Part shown: positions 16,514-26,284 of the stretch, piece after piece
Layout of the letters: each line of letters starts with the position of its first letter
Numbering within the stretch: position 1 is the first letter of the stretch
Assembly (NCBI RefSeq): GCF_014636235.1
Contig: NZ_BMDZ01000034.1
Coordinates: 1 to 62,077 of the forward strand
Source of the DNA: Tistrella bauzanensis
GTDB taxonomy: Bacteria; Pseudomonadota; Alphaproteobacteria; Tistrellales; Tistrellaceae
Direction: 5' to 3'
Length of the DNA stretch: 62,077 nucleotides
The notes under the pieces: generated by a model
The model's input: only the letters and a program-made list of their open reading frames with translations
Told to the model about the DNA's origin: nothing
Databases searched by the model: none
Program-made: the position numbers and the translations under genes

Positions 16514-17353
16514 ATGAGGTCGAAATTTCATATTCTTTCGCTGTTCGCGGCGGTGGCTGCCCTGATCGGGACCGCCAGCGCGGCGTTCGCCGACGGACGG
16601 GCAGAGCCTTGGCAGCTGAACTTTCAGGCGCCGGCAACGCCTGTGATGGAACAGGTCGTCAATCTGCACGACATCCTGCTCTATATCTCCTTTGCCGTGT
16701 CGATCTTCGTGCTGGCGCTGCTGATCGTCGTGGTCCTGCGCTTTAACCGGAAGTCGAATCCCACCCCATCCAAGCGCTCGCATCACACGATGCTTGAAGT
16801 CGCCTGGACGGTAGCGCCGATCCTGATCCTGGTGGTCATCGCCATTCCCTCGTTCCGTCTGATCTATTTCGAGGACAAGGTGGAAGAGGCGGACCTCACC
16901 ATCAAGGCGGTCGGCCATCAGTGGTACTGGTCTTACGAGTACCCCGATAACGGCAATTTCGGCTTTGTCAGCAACATGATCGAAGAGGCCGACCTGCCTG
17001 AGGGCGGTCATCGCCTGCTGGAAGTCGACAACCGCGTGGTCGTGCCGGTGGGCCAGACCGTGCGTCTGCTGATCACCAGCGAGGACGTGCTGCACAGCTT
17101 CGCGATGCCGTCCTTCGGTGTGAAGATGGATGCCGTGCCGGGTCGCCTCAACGAAACCTGGTTCCGCGTGGAAAAGCCGGGCGTGTATTACGGTCAATGC
17201 TCTGAAATCTGCGGCATCCGCCACGGTTTCATGCCGATCGTGATCGAAGCCCGCGCCGAGGGCGAGTTCAATAACTGGGTGACCGAAGCTCAGGGCAAGT
17301 TCGCCCGTGTCGACCAGGGCGGCGACGTCCGGGTCGCGCTGGCGAGCCGGTAA
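16514..17353 (+). CDS. coxB: Cytochrome c oxidase subunit II
   Basis: A 279-residue subunit of the aa3-type oxidase carrying the CuA site that accepts electrons from cytochrome c. A signal peptide (ending ASAAFA-DG) is followed by two membrane helices (about 55-80 and 95-120) and a periplasmic cupredoxin domain. CuA ligands are visible in DVLHSFAMPSFGVK and CSEICGIRHGFMP. The aromatic QWYWSYEYP motif, the electron entry path, is present. The ATG at 16514 follows AGGGGGAAGG. First gene of the cox cluster; coxA starts 36 bp later. Confidence 0.97.
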   Translation: MRSKFHILSLFAAVAALIGTASAAFADGRAEPWQLNFQAPATPVMEQVVNLHDILLYISFAVSIFVLALLIVVVLRFNRKSNPTPSKRSHHTMLEVAWTVAPILILVVIAIPSFRLIYFEDKVEEADLTIKAVGHQWYWSYEYPDNGNFGFVSNMIEEADLPEGGHRLLEVDNRVVVPVGQTVRLLITSEDVLHSFAMPSFGVKMDAVPGRLNETWFRVEKPGVYYGQCSEICGIRHGFMPIVIEARAEGEFNNWVTEAQGKFARVDQGGDVRVALASR

Positions 17354-17370
17354 CGCTCCGCGTCATCTGA

Positions 17371-18984
<1,614 letters not shown>

Positions 18985-19227
18985 GCCCGCCTGTGCCAGA
19001 CCCGGCTTGTCCGGTCCGCAGATGGCAGCCCATGCCGCCTGCGGACCGGAGCCGTCCCACTTGGGCGCCCGTCGGGCCAGCGCCGGGGCCGTGACCACAT
19101 CGCCTTGGTTGGCGGGCTCGCGGCTCCTGCTCTGTTCCGAGGCCCTTCGCATCGTCCCGACCGTCGGGACGTCGGCGACGCAAGCTTGTCCCCCGCGTCG
19201 CGTCCTGATCATCCGAGGCCAAAGCTC

Positions 19228-20163
19228 GTGACCGATACCGTCTACAGCTCCAGCGCGTCTTCCGCCGGGCATGCCGCCCCGCAAACGGTGGATCCGGGTG
19301 TCGACGACTTCATCGCCCTGTTGAAGCCGCGGGTGATGTCGCTGGTGGTGTTCACAGGCGCTGTGGGCATCTTCCTTGCGCCGGGGCAGTTGCACCCGGT
19401 GCTGGCCTTCGTGGCGCTGCTGTGCATCGCGGTCGGGGCCGGCGCCTCGGGTGCCATCAACATGTGGTACGACCGCGATATCGACGCGGTGATGACCCGC
19501 ACCGCCGACCGCCCGATCCCGGCGGGCCGGATGGAGCCTGAAACCGCGCTCGCCTTCGGTGTGACCCTGGCGGTGGCCTCGGTGGTGGTGATGGGGCTGG
19601 CGGTGAACCCGGTGGCGGGGGCGCTTCTGGCGTTGACCATCGGCTTCTATATCTTCATCTACACCATGTGGCTGAAGCGTTCGACGCCGCAGAACATCGT
19701 GATCGGCGGCGCCGCCGGTGCCTTCCCGCCGATGGTGGGCTGGGCCGCTGTCTCGGGTGATGTCTCGCTGGGCGGGCTGGTGCTGTTCGCGCTGATCTTC
19801 ATGTGGACCCCGCCGCATTTCTGGGCGCTGGCGCTGTATCGCGATGGCGACTATGCCCGCGCCGGCGTGCCGATGCTGCCGGTGGTGGCCGGCCGGCGCG
19901 AGACCAAGAAGCAGATCCTGATCTATACCGTGGCCCTGTTGCCGCTGTCGGTGACGCCCTGGCTGATCGGCATGGCCAGCGTCTGGTATGCGGTCGCGGC
20001 CGGCGGGCTCAGCCTGATGTTCCTGGGGCACGCGCTGCGCGTGGCGCGAAGCGAGGGTGATGCGGCGCCCAAGGCGATGTTCCGGTTCTCGATCCTGTAT
20101 CTGTTCGCCCAGTTCGCCCTGATGGTTGCCGACAAGGCGCTGGGCCTTGGGGTGTGGTCATGA
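19228..20163 (+). CDS. ctaB: Protoheme IX farnesyltransferase (heme O synthase)
   Basis: A 311-residue UbiA-superfamily membrane enzyme that farnesylates heme b to heme o, the first step to heme a. The first Asp motif is [19 protein letters not shown]. The typical [17 protein letters not shown] and [17 protein letters not shown] are present. The start is a GTG at 19228 (VTDTVYSSS) with GAGG upstream. Its stop overlaps the start of the next small gene (ATGA). The product is used by CtaA, encoded at the end of the cluster. Confidence 0.96.
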   Translation: MTDTVYSSSASSAGHAAPQTVDPGVDDFIALLKPRVMSLVVFTGAVGIFLAPGQLHPVLAFVALLCIAVGAGASGAINMWYDRDIDAVMTRTADRPIPAGRMEPETALAFGVTLAVASVVVMGLAVNPVAGALLALTIGFYIFIYTMWLKRSTPQNIVIGGAAGAFPPMVGWAAVSGDVSLGGLVLFALIFMWTPPHFWALALYRDGDYARAGVPMLPVVAGRRETKKQILIYTVALLPLSVTPWLIGMASVWYAVAAGGLSLMFLGHALRVARSEGDAAPKAMFRFSILYLFAQFALMVADKALGLGVWS

Positions 20164-20381
20164 GCAAGGCCGCCAAGCCGCCTGTGGCCGGGGTGACGCC
20201 ACCGATGACGTCGGATGAATACGATCCGCAGCGCGCGATCGTGACCGGTCACACCGACCCGGGATCGCCCGAGGCGCAGGCGCGGATGAAACGCATGCGC
20301 CAGCGCAACTGGGCCTTGTTCATCCTGCTATGGGCGATGGTGGCGCTGTTCTTCGCCATCACCATCGCGAAAATGAGTTGA
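20160..20381 (+). CDS. Small single-helix protein of the cox cluster (CoxF-like position)
   Basis: A 73-residue protein with a polar N-terminus, a basic stretch (RMKRMRQRN) and one C-terminal membrane helix ([20 protein letters not shown]). It is translationally coupled to ctaB (ATGA overlap) and lies 19 bp before ctaG, the position occupied in other alphaproteobacteria by small, poorly characterised oxidase-assembly proteins. The topology, cytoplasmic N-terminus with a membrane anchor, follows the positive-inside rule. A role in oxidase assembly is inferred from position only. Confidence 0.75.
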   Translation: MSKAAKPPVAGVTPPMTSDEYDPQRAIVTGHTDPGSPEAQARMKRMRQRNWALFILLWAMVALFFAITIAKMS

Positions 20382-20400
20382 GCGGAAGCCGGGGCAGAAG

Positions 20401-21105
20401 ATGACCGACCGCGATCCGGAGATGGGAAAAAAGGCCACCGCCAGCGATGGCGACCGCCGGCTGCGCCGCGCGAAGCGACGCACCCTGGCTGGCGTATTCG
20501 TCATGCTGGGCGGCATGAGCGTTCTGACCGCCTATTCCTCGACCATCTACAACCTGTTCTGTCAGGTCACCGGCTATGGCGGCACCACCCAGATTTCGGG
20601 TGGCGGCGACGTGCCGGTGCTCGACCGCGAAATGACCGTGCGGTTCAACGCCGACACCGCCCGCGGCATGCCCTGGGGCTTCTTTCCTGAGCAGCGCGAG
20701 GTGGTGGTGAAGGTGGGGGAACGCCGGCTGGCCTTCTACAAGGCGGTGAACAACAGCGACCGGCCGGTTCTGGGGCAGGCGGCATACAATGTCACGCCGC
20801 AGAAAATGGGCCTGTATTTCGACAAGATCGACTGCTTCTGCTTCACCGAGCAGCTGCTAATGCCGGGGCAGTCGGTCGATATGCCGGTCAGCTTCTATAT
20901 CGACCCCAAGATGGCCGATGACCGGAATGTCGAGGAGGTGCGGACGGTGACGCTGTCCTATACTTTCTTCGATCTGGGCGAGGACGGGCTGCAGAGCTAT
21001 CTGGAGCGCACCGGCCAGACCCTCGACAAGCTTGCGGCGGCGGCGGGGACTGTGTCCGCCGACACCGCGCGGAGCCGGGAGAGCGGCCGTCCCGCCGGCG
21101 GCTGA
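20401..21105 (+). CDS. ctaG: Cytochrome c oxidase assembly protein CtaG (Cox11)
   Basis: A 234-residue Cox11-family protein that delivers copper to the CuB site of subunit I. One N-terminal membrane helix (about residues 30-52, ending near YSSTIYNLFCQVTGYGG) anchors a periplasmic immunoglobulin-like domain. The copper-binding CFCF motif is in DKIDCFCFTEQ, followed by MPVSFYIDP, as expected. The C-terminal ~35 residues are Ala-rich and not conserved. It lies between the 73-residue gene and coxC. Confidence 0.96.
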   Translation: MTDRDPEMGKKATASDGDRRLRRAKRRTLAGVFVMLGGMSVLTAYSSTIYNLFCQVTGYGGTTQISGGGDVPVLDREMTVRFNADTARGMPWGFFPEQREVVVKVGERRLAFYKAVNNSDRPVLGQAAYNVTPQKMGLYFDKIDCFCFTEQLLMPGQSVDMPVSFYIDPKMADDRNVEEVRTVTLSYTFFDLGEDGLQSYLERTGQTLDKLAAAAGTVSADTARSRESGRPAGG

Positions 21106-21308
21106 TGCTTACCGGCCCCTAGGGATGGAAACGCACGCGCGCCGCGCCGGTTCTGCTGGCGCGGGCATGGAACTGCCCCTGACCGGGATGGACCCGGACT
21201 GCGGGTCAATGGTTATGGTTCGCCCGCGCCGGGCAGAGACGGACGGACCGCGTCCGCGCATACCGGCCGACAAGAGGTCATGCGGCAGCGGCCTTGAGGA
21301 GAGTGAAG

Positions 21309-22118
21309 ATGAGCGAAGCACACGCTGCGCACACCAAAGTGCACGAGTACCATCTGGTCGATCCGAGCCCGTGGCCCTTCCTCGGCGCCATGTCCGGACT
21401 GATCCTCGCCTCTGGCGGCGTCATGTACATGCACGGCAATTCGATCGGCGGCATCGTGCTGACGATCGGCTTCCTGGCGGTGCTGGGTGTCATGGCCGGC
21501 TGGTGGCGGGACGTGATCAAGGAGTCGGTGCATGAGAAGGCCCATACCGGCGTGGTCCAGATCGGGCTGCGCATGGGCATGGTGCTGTTCATCGCCTCGG
21601 AGGTGATGTTCTTCGTCGCCTTCTTCTGGGCCTATTTCAACGCCTCGCTGTTCCCGACCGAGGCTGTCGGCGGTGTCTGGCCGCCAGAGGGCATCGAGAC
21701 CTTCGACCCCTGGCATCTGCCGCTGATGAACACCACCATCCTGTTGCTGTCGGGCACCACGCTGACCTGGGCGCATCATGCGCTGCGCGATGGCGACAAC
21801 CGCACCACCGTGCAGATGCTGGCGGTCACCGTCGGCCTCGGCCTGTTCTTCTCGTGCGTGCAGGCCTATGAATACAGCCATGCCGCCTTCGCCTTCACCG
21901 ATGGCGTCTATGCCTCGACCTTCTACATGGCGACCGGCTTCCACGGCTTCCACGTCATCGTCGGCACCATCTTTCTGGCGGTTTGCCTGCGGCGCGCGAT
22001 GCTGAACCAGTTCAGCGCCACTAAGCATATCGGCTTCGAGGCGGCGGCCTGGTACTGGCACTTCGTCGACGTGGTGTGGCTGTTCCTGTTCGTCTCGATC
22101 TATGTCTGGGGCCAGTAA
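21309..22118 (+). CDS. coxC: Cytochrome c oxidase subunit III
   Basis: A 269-residue seven-helix membrane subunit of the aa3 oxidase, which stabilises subunit I and helps proton uptake. Family marks are HEYHLVDPSPWPF, GLRMGMVLFIASEVMFFVAF, the acidic EASP/E residue in helix III, and GFHGFHVIVGTIFL near the end, closing with AAWYWHFVDVVWLFLF. The ATG at 21309 (MSEAHAAH) follows TGAGGAGAGTG. The 203-bp gap after ctaG has no supported gene. The stop overlaps the start of the DUF983 gene (TAATG). Confidence 0.97.
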   Translation: MSEAHAAHTKVHEYHLVDPSPWPFLGAMSGLILASGGVMYMHGNSIGGIVLTIGFLAVLGVMAGWWRDVIKESVHEKAHTGVVQIGLRMGMVLFIASEVMFFVAFFWAYFNASLFPTEAVGGVWPPEGIETFDPWHLPLMNTTILLLSGTTLTWAHHALRDGDNRTTVQMLAVTVGLGLFFSCVQAYEYSHAAFAFTDGVYASTFYMATGFHGFHVIVGTIFLAVCLRRAMLNQFSATKHIGFEAAAWYWHFVDVVWLFLFVSIYVWGQ

Positions 22119-22519
22119 TGCCTGACCGGCCCGAGGGTCCGGCATGGCCGGCGGTGTCGCCGCTGGCCGCCGGCCTTGGGTGCCGTTGTCCACGCTGCGG
22201 CGAGGGGCGCCTGTTCAGGGGGCTTCTCGCCGTTCGCGCGTCCTGCGACCGCTGCGGGCTGGACCTGCAATCGGTGGCGAGTGACGACGGCCCCGCCGCT
22301 TTCGTGATCCTGATCGTGGGCTTCATCCTGATGGCGCTGGTGCTGTGGGTGGAGCTGACCTGGGCGCCGCCGATGTGGCTGCACCTGCTGCTGTGGCTGC
22401 CGCTGACGGTGGTGCTGTCGGTGGGGCTGCTGCGACCGATGAAAGCCTGGATGATCGCCCAGCAATACCGCCATCGCGTGGCCGGGCTCGGCCGCGAGGA
22501 CGACGATACCGAGGACTGA
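22118..22519 (+). CDS. DUF983 family membrane protein with zinc-ribbon motif
   Basis: A 133-residue protein of the DUF983 family. It has two CxxC pairs (CRCPRCGEG and CDRCGLDL), a likely zinc ribbon, followed by two membrane helices (AFVILIVGFILMALVLW and LHLLLWLPLTVVLSVGLL). It overlaps the coxC stop by one base (TAATG), so it is translated with the oxidase genes. DUF983 genes commonly sit in alphaproteobacterial cox clusters, but the role is not established. Metal handling or assembly is a guess from the Cys motifs. Confidence 0.85.
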   Translation: MPDRPEGPAWPAVSPLAAGLGCRCPRCGEGRLFRGLLAVRASCDRCGLDLQSVASDDGPAAFVILIVGFILMALVLWVELTWAPPMWLHLLLWLPLTVVLSVGLLRPMKAWMIAQQYRHRVAGLGREDDDTED

Positions 22520-22528
22520 CCCGCCCCC

Positions 22529-23479
22529 ATGTCGACCAAACGACCCACCATCGCCCGGCGCAATGCCGCCGCCAAGCGCCAGGCCGCGGCGAAGCGCCAC
22601 ACGCGTGAGCAGCGCCCGGCCCAGGGGCAGGCCACTCTGCCTCCGAAGGGCGCCGCGCCGCAGAAAGCCGGCGGCGCGGCCAAGGCCGGGGCGTCCGCGA
22701 AGGCCGGGGCATCCGCGAAGACCGGGGCGCCCGCGAATGGCGGCGGTGCCGGGCACGGCGGCATCCGCCGCAAGGACGGACCGCTGCTGCTGGTGCTGGT
22801 GATCATCGCTGTTGCGATCATGGCCGGGCTCGGCGTGTGGCAGGTGCAGCGCCTGGCCTGGAAGACCGATCTGATCGAGACCCGCCAGGCACAGCTTGCA
22901 GCAGACCCGGTGCCGCTGCCGGTGTTCGCCGACGATGCGACGCCCGAGGCCTTGCAGGCCTGGGCATTCCGGCGGGTGGAGATGACCGGGCGGTTCCTGC
23001 ACGACAAGGAACTGTATCAGGCGGCGAAATCGCTGAACGGCAATAGCGGCTATCACATCCTGACGCCGTTCGAGCGCACCGACCTTCCCGGCGGCACCGA
23101 ACAGACCGTGCTGGTCAGCCGCGGCTGGGTGCCGCTGGACAACAAGACGCCGGAAACCCGTGCGGCCGGCCAGATCGAGGGCATCACCCGGGTTACCGGT
23201 ATCGCCCGGGTTCCGGCAACCGCCTGGATCGTGCCCGACAATCGGCCGAGCGAGAATTTCTGGTTTACGATCGACCTGAAGCTGATGGGTGATTTCGTCG
23301 ACCACAAGCTGGCGCCGATCTATGTCGAGGCCGATGACACCCCGGTGCCGGGCGATCTGCCGCGCGGTGGCCAGACCCGGTCCGAGATGCCCAATGATCA
23401 TCTGCAATACGCGATCACCTGGTTTGCCCTCGCCCTGTCGCTGATCGTGATCTATGTCGTCTATCGCAGGCGGCGCTGA
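22529..23479 (+). CDS. SURF1-family cytochrome oxidase assembly protein
   Basis: A 316-residue protein. The Surf1 domain spans about residues 85-310, with an N-terminal helix (LLLVLVIIAVAIMAGLGVWQ) and a C-terminal helix (LQYAITWFALALSLIVIYVV). Conserved motifs include GVWQVQRLAWK, VLVSRGWVP and NDHLQYAITWF. Surf1 assists heme a insertion into subunit I. An unusual Ala/Lys/Gly-rich N-terminal extension of about 80 residues contains near-repeats of AKAGAS; it is probably disordered. It lies between DUF983 and ctaA. Confidence 0.9.
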   Translation: MSTKRPTIARRNAAAKRQAAAKRHTREQRPAQGQATLPPKGAAPQKAGGAAKAGASAKAGASAKTGAPANGGGAGHGGIRRKDGPLLLVLVIIAVAIMAGLGVWQVQRLAWKTDLIETRQAQLAADPVPLPVFADDATPEALQAWAFRRVEMTGRFLHDKELYQAAKSLNGNSGYHILTPFERTDLPGGTEQTVLVSRGWVPLDNKTPETRAAGQIEGITRVTGIARVPATAWIVPDNRPSENFWFTIDLKLMGDFVDHKLAPIYVEADDTPVPGDLPRGGQTRSEMPNDHLQYAITWFALALSLIVIYVVYRRRR

Positions 23480-23532
23480 CCTCTGCGCGCCTGCCTGCCG
23501 ACGCTCCGCTTAACCAAGTCCACGGCCCCGTG

Positions 23533-24528
23533 ATGAAGACCTCGAACCGCCGCTTCCGTGCCCTGACCGGCATCGCCATCTTCGCGACCTTCTGCCTGAT
23601 CGTGCTGGGGGCCGTGATCCGTGCCACCAATTCAGGGCTGTCCTGCCCCGACTGGCCGGTGTGCTATGGCTTCTGGGTGCCGACGCCGGCCAAGCTCGCG
23701 ACGATCCCCAATGTCGACTACACCTATCTTCAGGTAATGTATGAATGGGTGCATCGCTTCATCGCCGGCGTGATCGTGGGGCCGCTGGTGCTGGTGCTGG
23801 CGATCTGGGCGCTGACGATGCGGCGAGAGAACCTGCGCCCCGGCCTGTTCGGCATCGCGGCCCTGGCGCTGCTGCTGGTGCAGGGCCTGCTTGGCGGGCT
23901 GACGGTGCTGGACCGTAATTCGCCCTGGAGCGTGGCGGTCCATCTGGGTAATGCCCAGCTGGTGCTGGCGATGCTGATCGCCATGTATGTCAGCGCTGGC
24001 CGGCCGGCACAGAGCGCGCTGGTCTGGACCGAGCCGGTGCCGCGCGCGGCACGGCTGCTGGTGCTGCTGGTGGCGGCACTGGCGCTCTCCACCATCGCAT
24101 CCGGCGCGATGATGGCCAAGAACGGCGCCTCGCTGGCCTGTTCCACCTGGCCGCTCTGCGATGGCGAGGTGATCCCGCCGCTGGATGATCCGTTGGTGGC
24201 GCTGCACTTCACCCATCGGGTGCTGGCCGGCACCACCGCGCTGTCGATCCTGGCGCTGTTCCTGTGGGCGCGGTCGATGCGCGGCCGCGCGCCGGGCTTC
24301 TCTCGCGATATGCACCGCACCGTCGGGCTGGTGGCGCTTCAGGTCTGCATGGGGGCTGCGGTGATCATGCTGCATGTGCCGGTCTGGACGGCGGCCACCC
24401 ATCAGGCGATGGGGGTTCTGGTGCTGGCCTCGCTGGTGGTGACCGCGCTGCATGCAGCATTCGGGCCTGAGACCGGCGTGCCCCGCCCGCATCCCAAGGC
24501 CATGGCCCACCATCAGGCATCGGCCTGA
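23533..24528 (+). CDS. ctaA: Heme A synthase (COX15/CtaA family)
   Basis: A 331-residue eight-helix membrane enzyme that oxidises heme o to heme a. The first half has GAVIRATNSGLSCPDWPVC and YEWVHRFIAGVIVGP (heme-ligand His). The second half repeats the pattern with GASLACSTWPLC and LHFTHRVLAGTTALS. Both extracytoplasmic loops therefore carry a CX5C cysteine pair, as in CtaA of Bacillus-like type, whereas many alphaproteobacterial enzymes lack these cysteines. The ATG at 23533 is preferred over GTG at 23530. Last gene of the cox cluster. Confidence 0.93.
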   Translation: MKTSNRRFRALTGIAIFATFCLIVLGAVIRATNSGLSCPDWPVCYGFWVPTPAKLATIPNVDYTYLQVMYEWVHRFIAGVIVGPLVLVLAIWALTMRRENLRPGLFGIAALALLLVQGLLGGLTVLDRNSPWSVAVHLGNAQLVLAMLIAMYVSAGRPAQSALVWTEPVPRAARLLVLLVAALALSTIASGAMMAKNGASLACSTWPLCDGEVIPPLDDPLVALHFTHRVLAGTTALSILALFLWARSMRGRAPGFSRDMHRTVGLVALQVCMGAAVIMLHVPVWTAATHQAMGVLVLASLVVTALHAAFGPETGVPRPHPKAMAHHQASA

Positions 24529-24542
24529 CCCACCGCCGTCTT

Positions 24543-24589
24543 CCCATCTCCATCAGGCCCATCTCCAATCAGGCCCACCTCCAATCAGG
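24543..24589 (+). repeat. Short tandem repeat after ctaA
   Basis: About three copies of a 15-16 bp unit (CCCATCTCCAATCAGG and variants) lie between ctaA and the carboxypeptidase gene. Confidence 0.7.
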
Positions 24590-24600
24590 GACACCGGATC

Positions 24601-26139
24601 ATGTCCGCCATGGCCGAACTCGAACGTCGCTTCCGTCGCCTGTCGCATATCGAGGGCGCCGAGGGCGTGCTCGGCTGGGATTGGGCTGTCAACATGCCCA
24701 AGGGTGGCGCCGCCGCGCGATCCGCGCAGATGGCGACCCTGGCCGAGATCGGCCATGGTCTGCTGACCGCCCCCGACCTGCCGGCCTTGTTCGACGATGC
24801 GGCGACCGAGCTTGACGACACCACGCCCGATACCGACGATGTGGCCGATCATATCGGCTGGCAGAGGGCCAATCTGGCCGAGATGCGCGGCCGGCACGCC
24901 CATGCCACGGCGCTACCCGCCGATCTCGTGGTGCGGCAGGCCGAGGCGTCGTCGGCCTGCGAGATGATCTGGCGTGAGGCCCGGGCCGCGAATGACTTCG
25001 CCCGGTTCGCGCCGGCGCTGGACCATGTGCTGTCGCTGGCACGCGAGGTGGCGGCGGCCAAGGGGGCCGCCCTTGGCCTGTCACCCTATGCGGCCTTGCT
25101 GGATGCCTATGATCCGGGCCGCAACCCTGAGGATATCGACCGGATCTTCACCCGGCTCGAGGCCGAATTGCCGGTGATCCGCGAGGCGGCGCTGGCGGCA
25201 CAGGCGGCCCGGCCCCAGCCGGTGCGGCCGCATGGGCCGTTTCCGGTGACGGCGCAGCGCACACTGGGCATCCGGCTGATGACCATGGCCGGCTTCCCCT
25301 TCGATCACGGCCGGCTGGATGTCAGCCATCACCCGTTCTCGGGCGGGGTGCCCGACGATCTGCGTATCACCACCCGTTACGACGAGGCCGATTTCGCCGA
25401 AAGCGCCATGGCGGTGCTGCACGAGACCGGCCATGCGCTTTATGAACATGGCCTGCCCAAAGCCTGGCGCGACCAGCCGGTGGGGCTGGCGCGCGGCATG
25501 ACCCTGCATGAAAGCCAGTCGCTGCTGATCGAGATGCAGGCCAGCCGCAGCCGGCCGTTCATGACCGCTTTTGCCGAATGCGCACGTCTGGCCTTTGGTG
25601 CCGATGCCGACGATCCGGCCTATGGGGCGGACAATCTGCATGCGCTGATGGTGCGGGTGAAGCCGGGGCTGATCCGGGTGACCGCCGACGAGGTGACCTA
25701 TCCCGGCCATGTGATCCTGCGCTATCGGCTTGAGCGCGCGATGATCGCCGGCGATCTGGCGGTGACCGATCTGCCCGGCGCCTGGGCCGAGGGCATGGCC
25801 CGGCTGGTGGGCGTGGTGCCCGATACCGACCGTGACGGCTGCATGCAGGATATCCACTGGCCGACGGGATCCTTCGGCTATTTCCCGACCTATTCGCTGG
25901 GGGCGATGGCGGCGGCGCAGTTGTTCCAGGCGGCGCGCCGGGCGTTGCCGGACCTGGATGACGACCTGTCACGGGGCGATTTCGCCGGGCTGCTGGGCTG
26001 GCTGCGCGCCAATGTCCACAGCCAGGGCTGCCGCTGGTCGGCTGACGAGCTGATCCTGCGCGCCACCGGCGCGCCACTCGGCGCCGATGATTTCCTGGCC
26101 CATCTGCGCCAGCGTTATCTGGGGGGGGCCGCCGCCTGA
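24601..26139 (+). CDS. M32-family metallocarboxypeptidase (carboxypeptidase Taq type)
   Basis: A 512-residue cytoplasmic zinc carboxypeptidase. The M32 signature AVLHETGHALYEHGLP carries HExxH, and the downstream HESQSLLIEMQASRS supplies the third ligand Glu. Other family marks are DVSHHPFSGGVPDDLRITTRY and ADEVTYPGHVILRYRLE. Length is normal for the family (about 500). It is preceded by the small repeat at 24543-24589 and followed by thrC, with no sign of strict coupling to either. Confidence 0.93.
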   Translation: MSAMAELERRFRRLSHIEGAEGVLGWDWAVNMPKGGAAARSAQMATLAEIGHGLLTAPDLPALFDDAATELDDTTPDTDDVADHIGWQRANLAEMRGRHAHATALPADLVVRQAEASSACEMIWREARAANDFARFAPALDHVLSLAREVAAAKGAALGLSPYAALLDAYDPGRNPEDIDRIFTRLEAELPVIREAALAAQAARPQPVRPHGPFPVTAQRTLGIRLMTMAGFPFDHGRLDVSHHPFSGGVPDDLRITTRYDEADFAESAMAVLHETGHALYEHGLPKAWRDQPVGLARGMTLHESQSLLIEMQASRSRPFMTAFAECARLAFGADADDPAYGADNLHALMVRVKPGLIRVTADEVTYPGHVILRYRLERAMIAGDLAVTDLPGAWAEGMARLVGVVPDTDRDGCMQDIHWPTGSFGYFPTYSLGAMAAAQLFQAARRALPDLDDDLSRGDFAGLLGWLRANVHSQGCRWSADELILRATGAPLGADDFLAHLRQRYLGGAAA

Positions 26140-26284
26140 TCCGCCGGTGCCAAGGCGCATTGATCGCCGCCGCCACCCCGGCTAGGCTCTGGGCCGATAC
26201 TGTGGTGGCAGCCCCTACCCAACCGGATACGTCCCACCGGATACCCCCGCCTGCGAGGCGCCCTGCAAGCAAGGATCGTCGTCC

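Noticed and set aside
24543-24589. Possible CRISPR or regulatory iteron array
   Set aside because: Short units directly abut each other without spacers, and there is no replication gene nearby.
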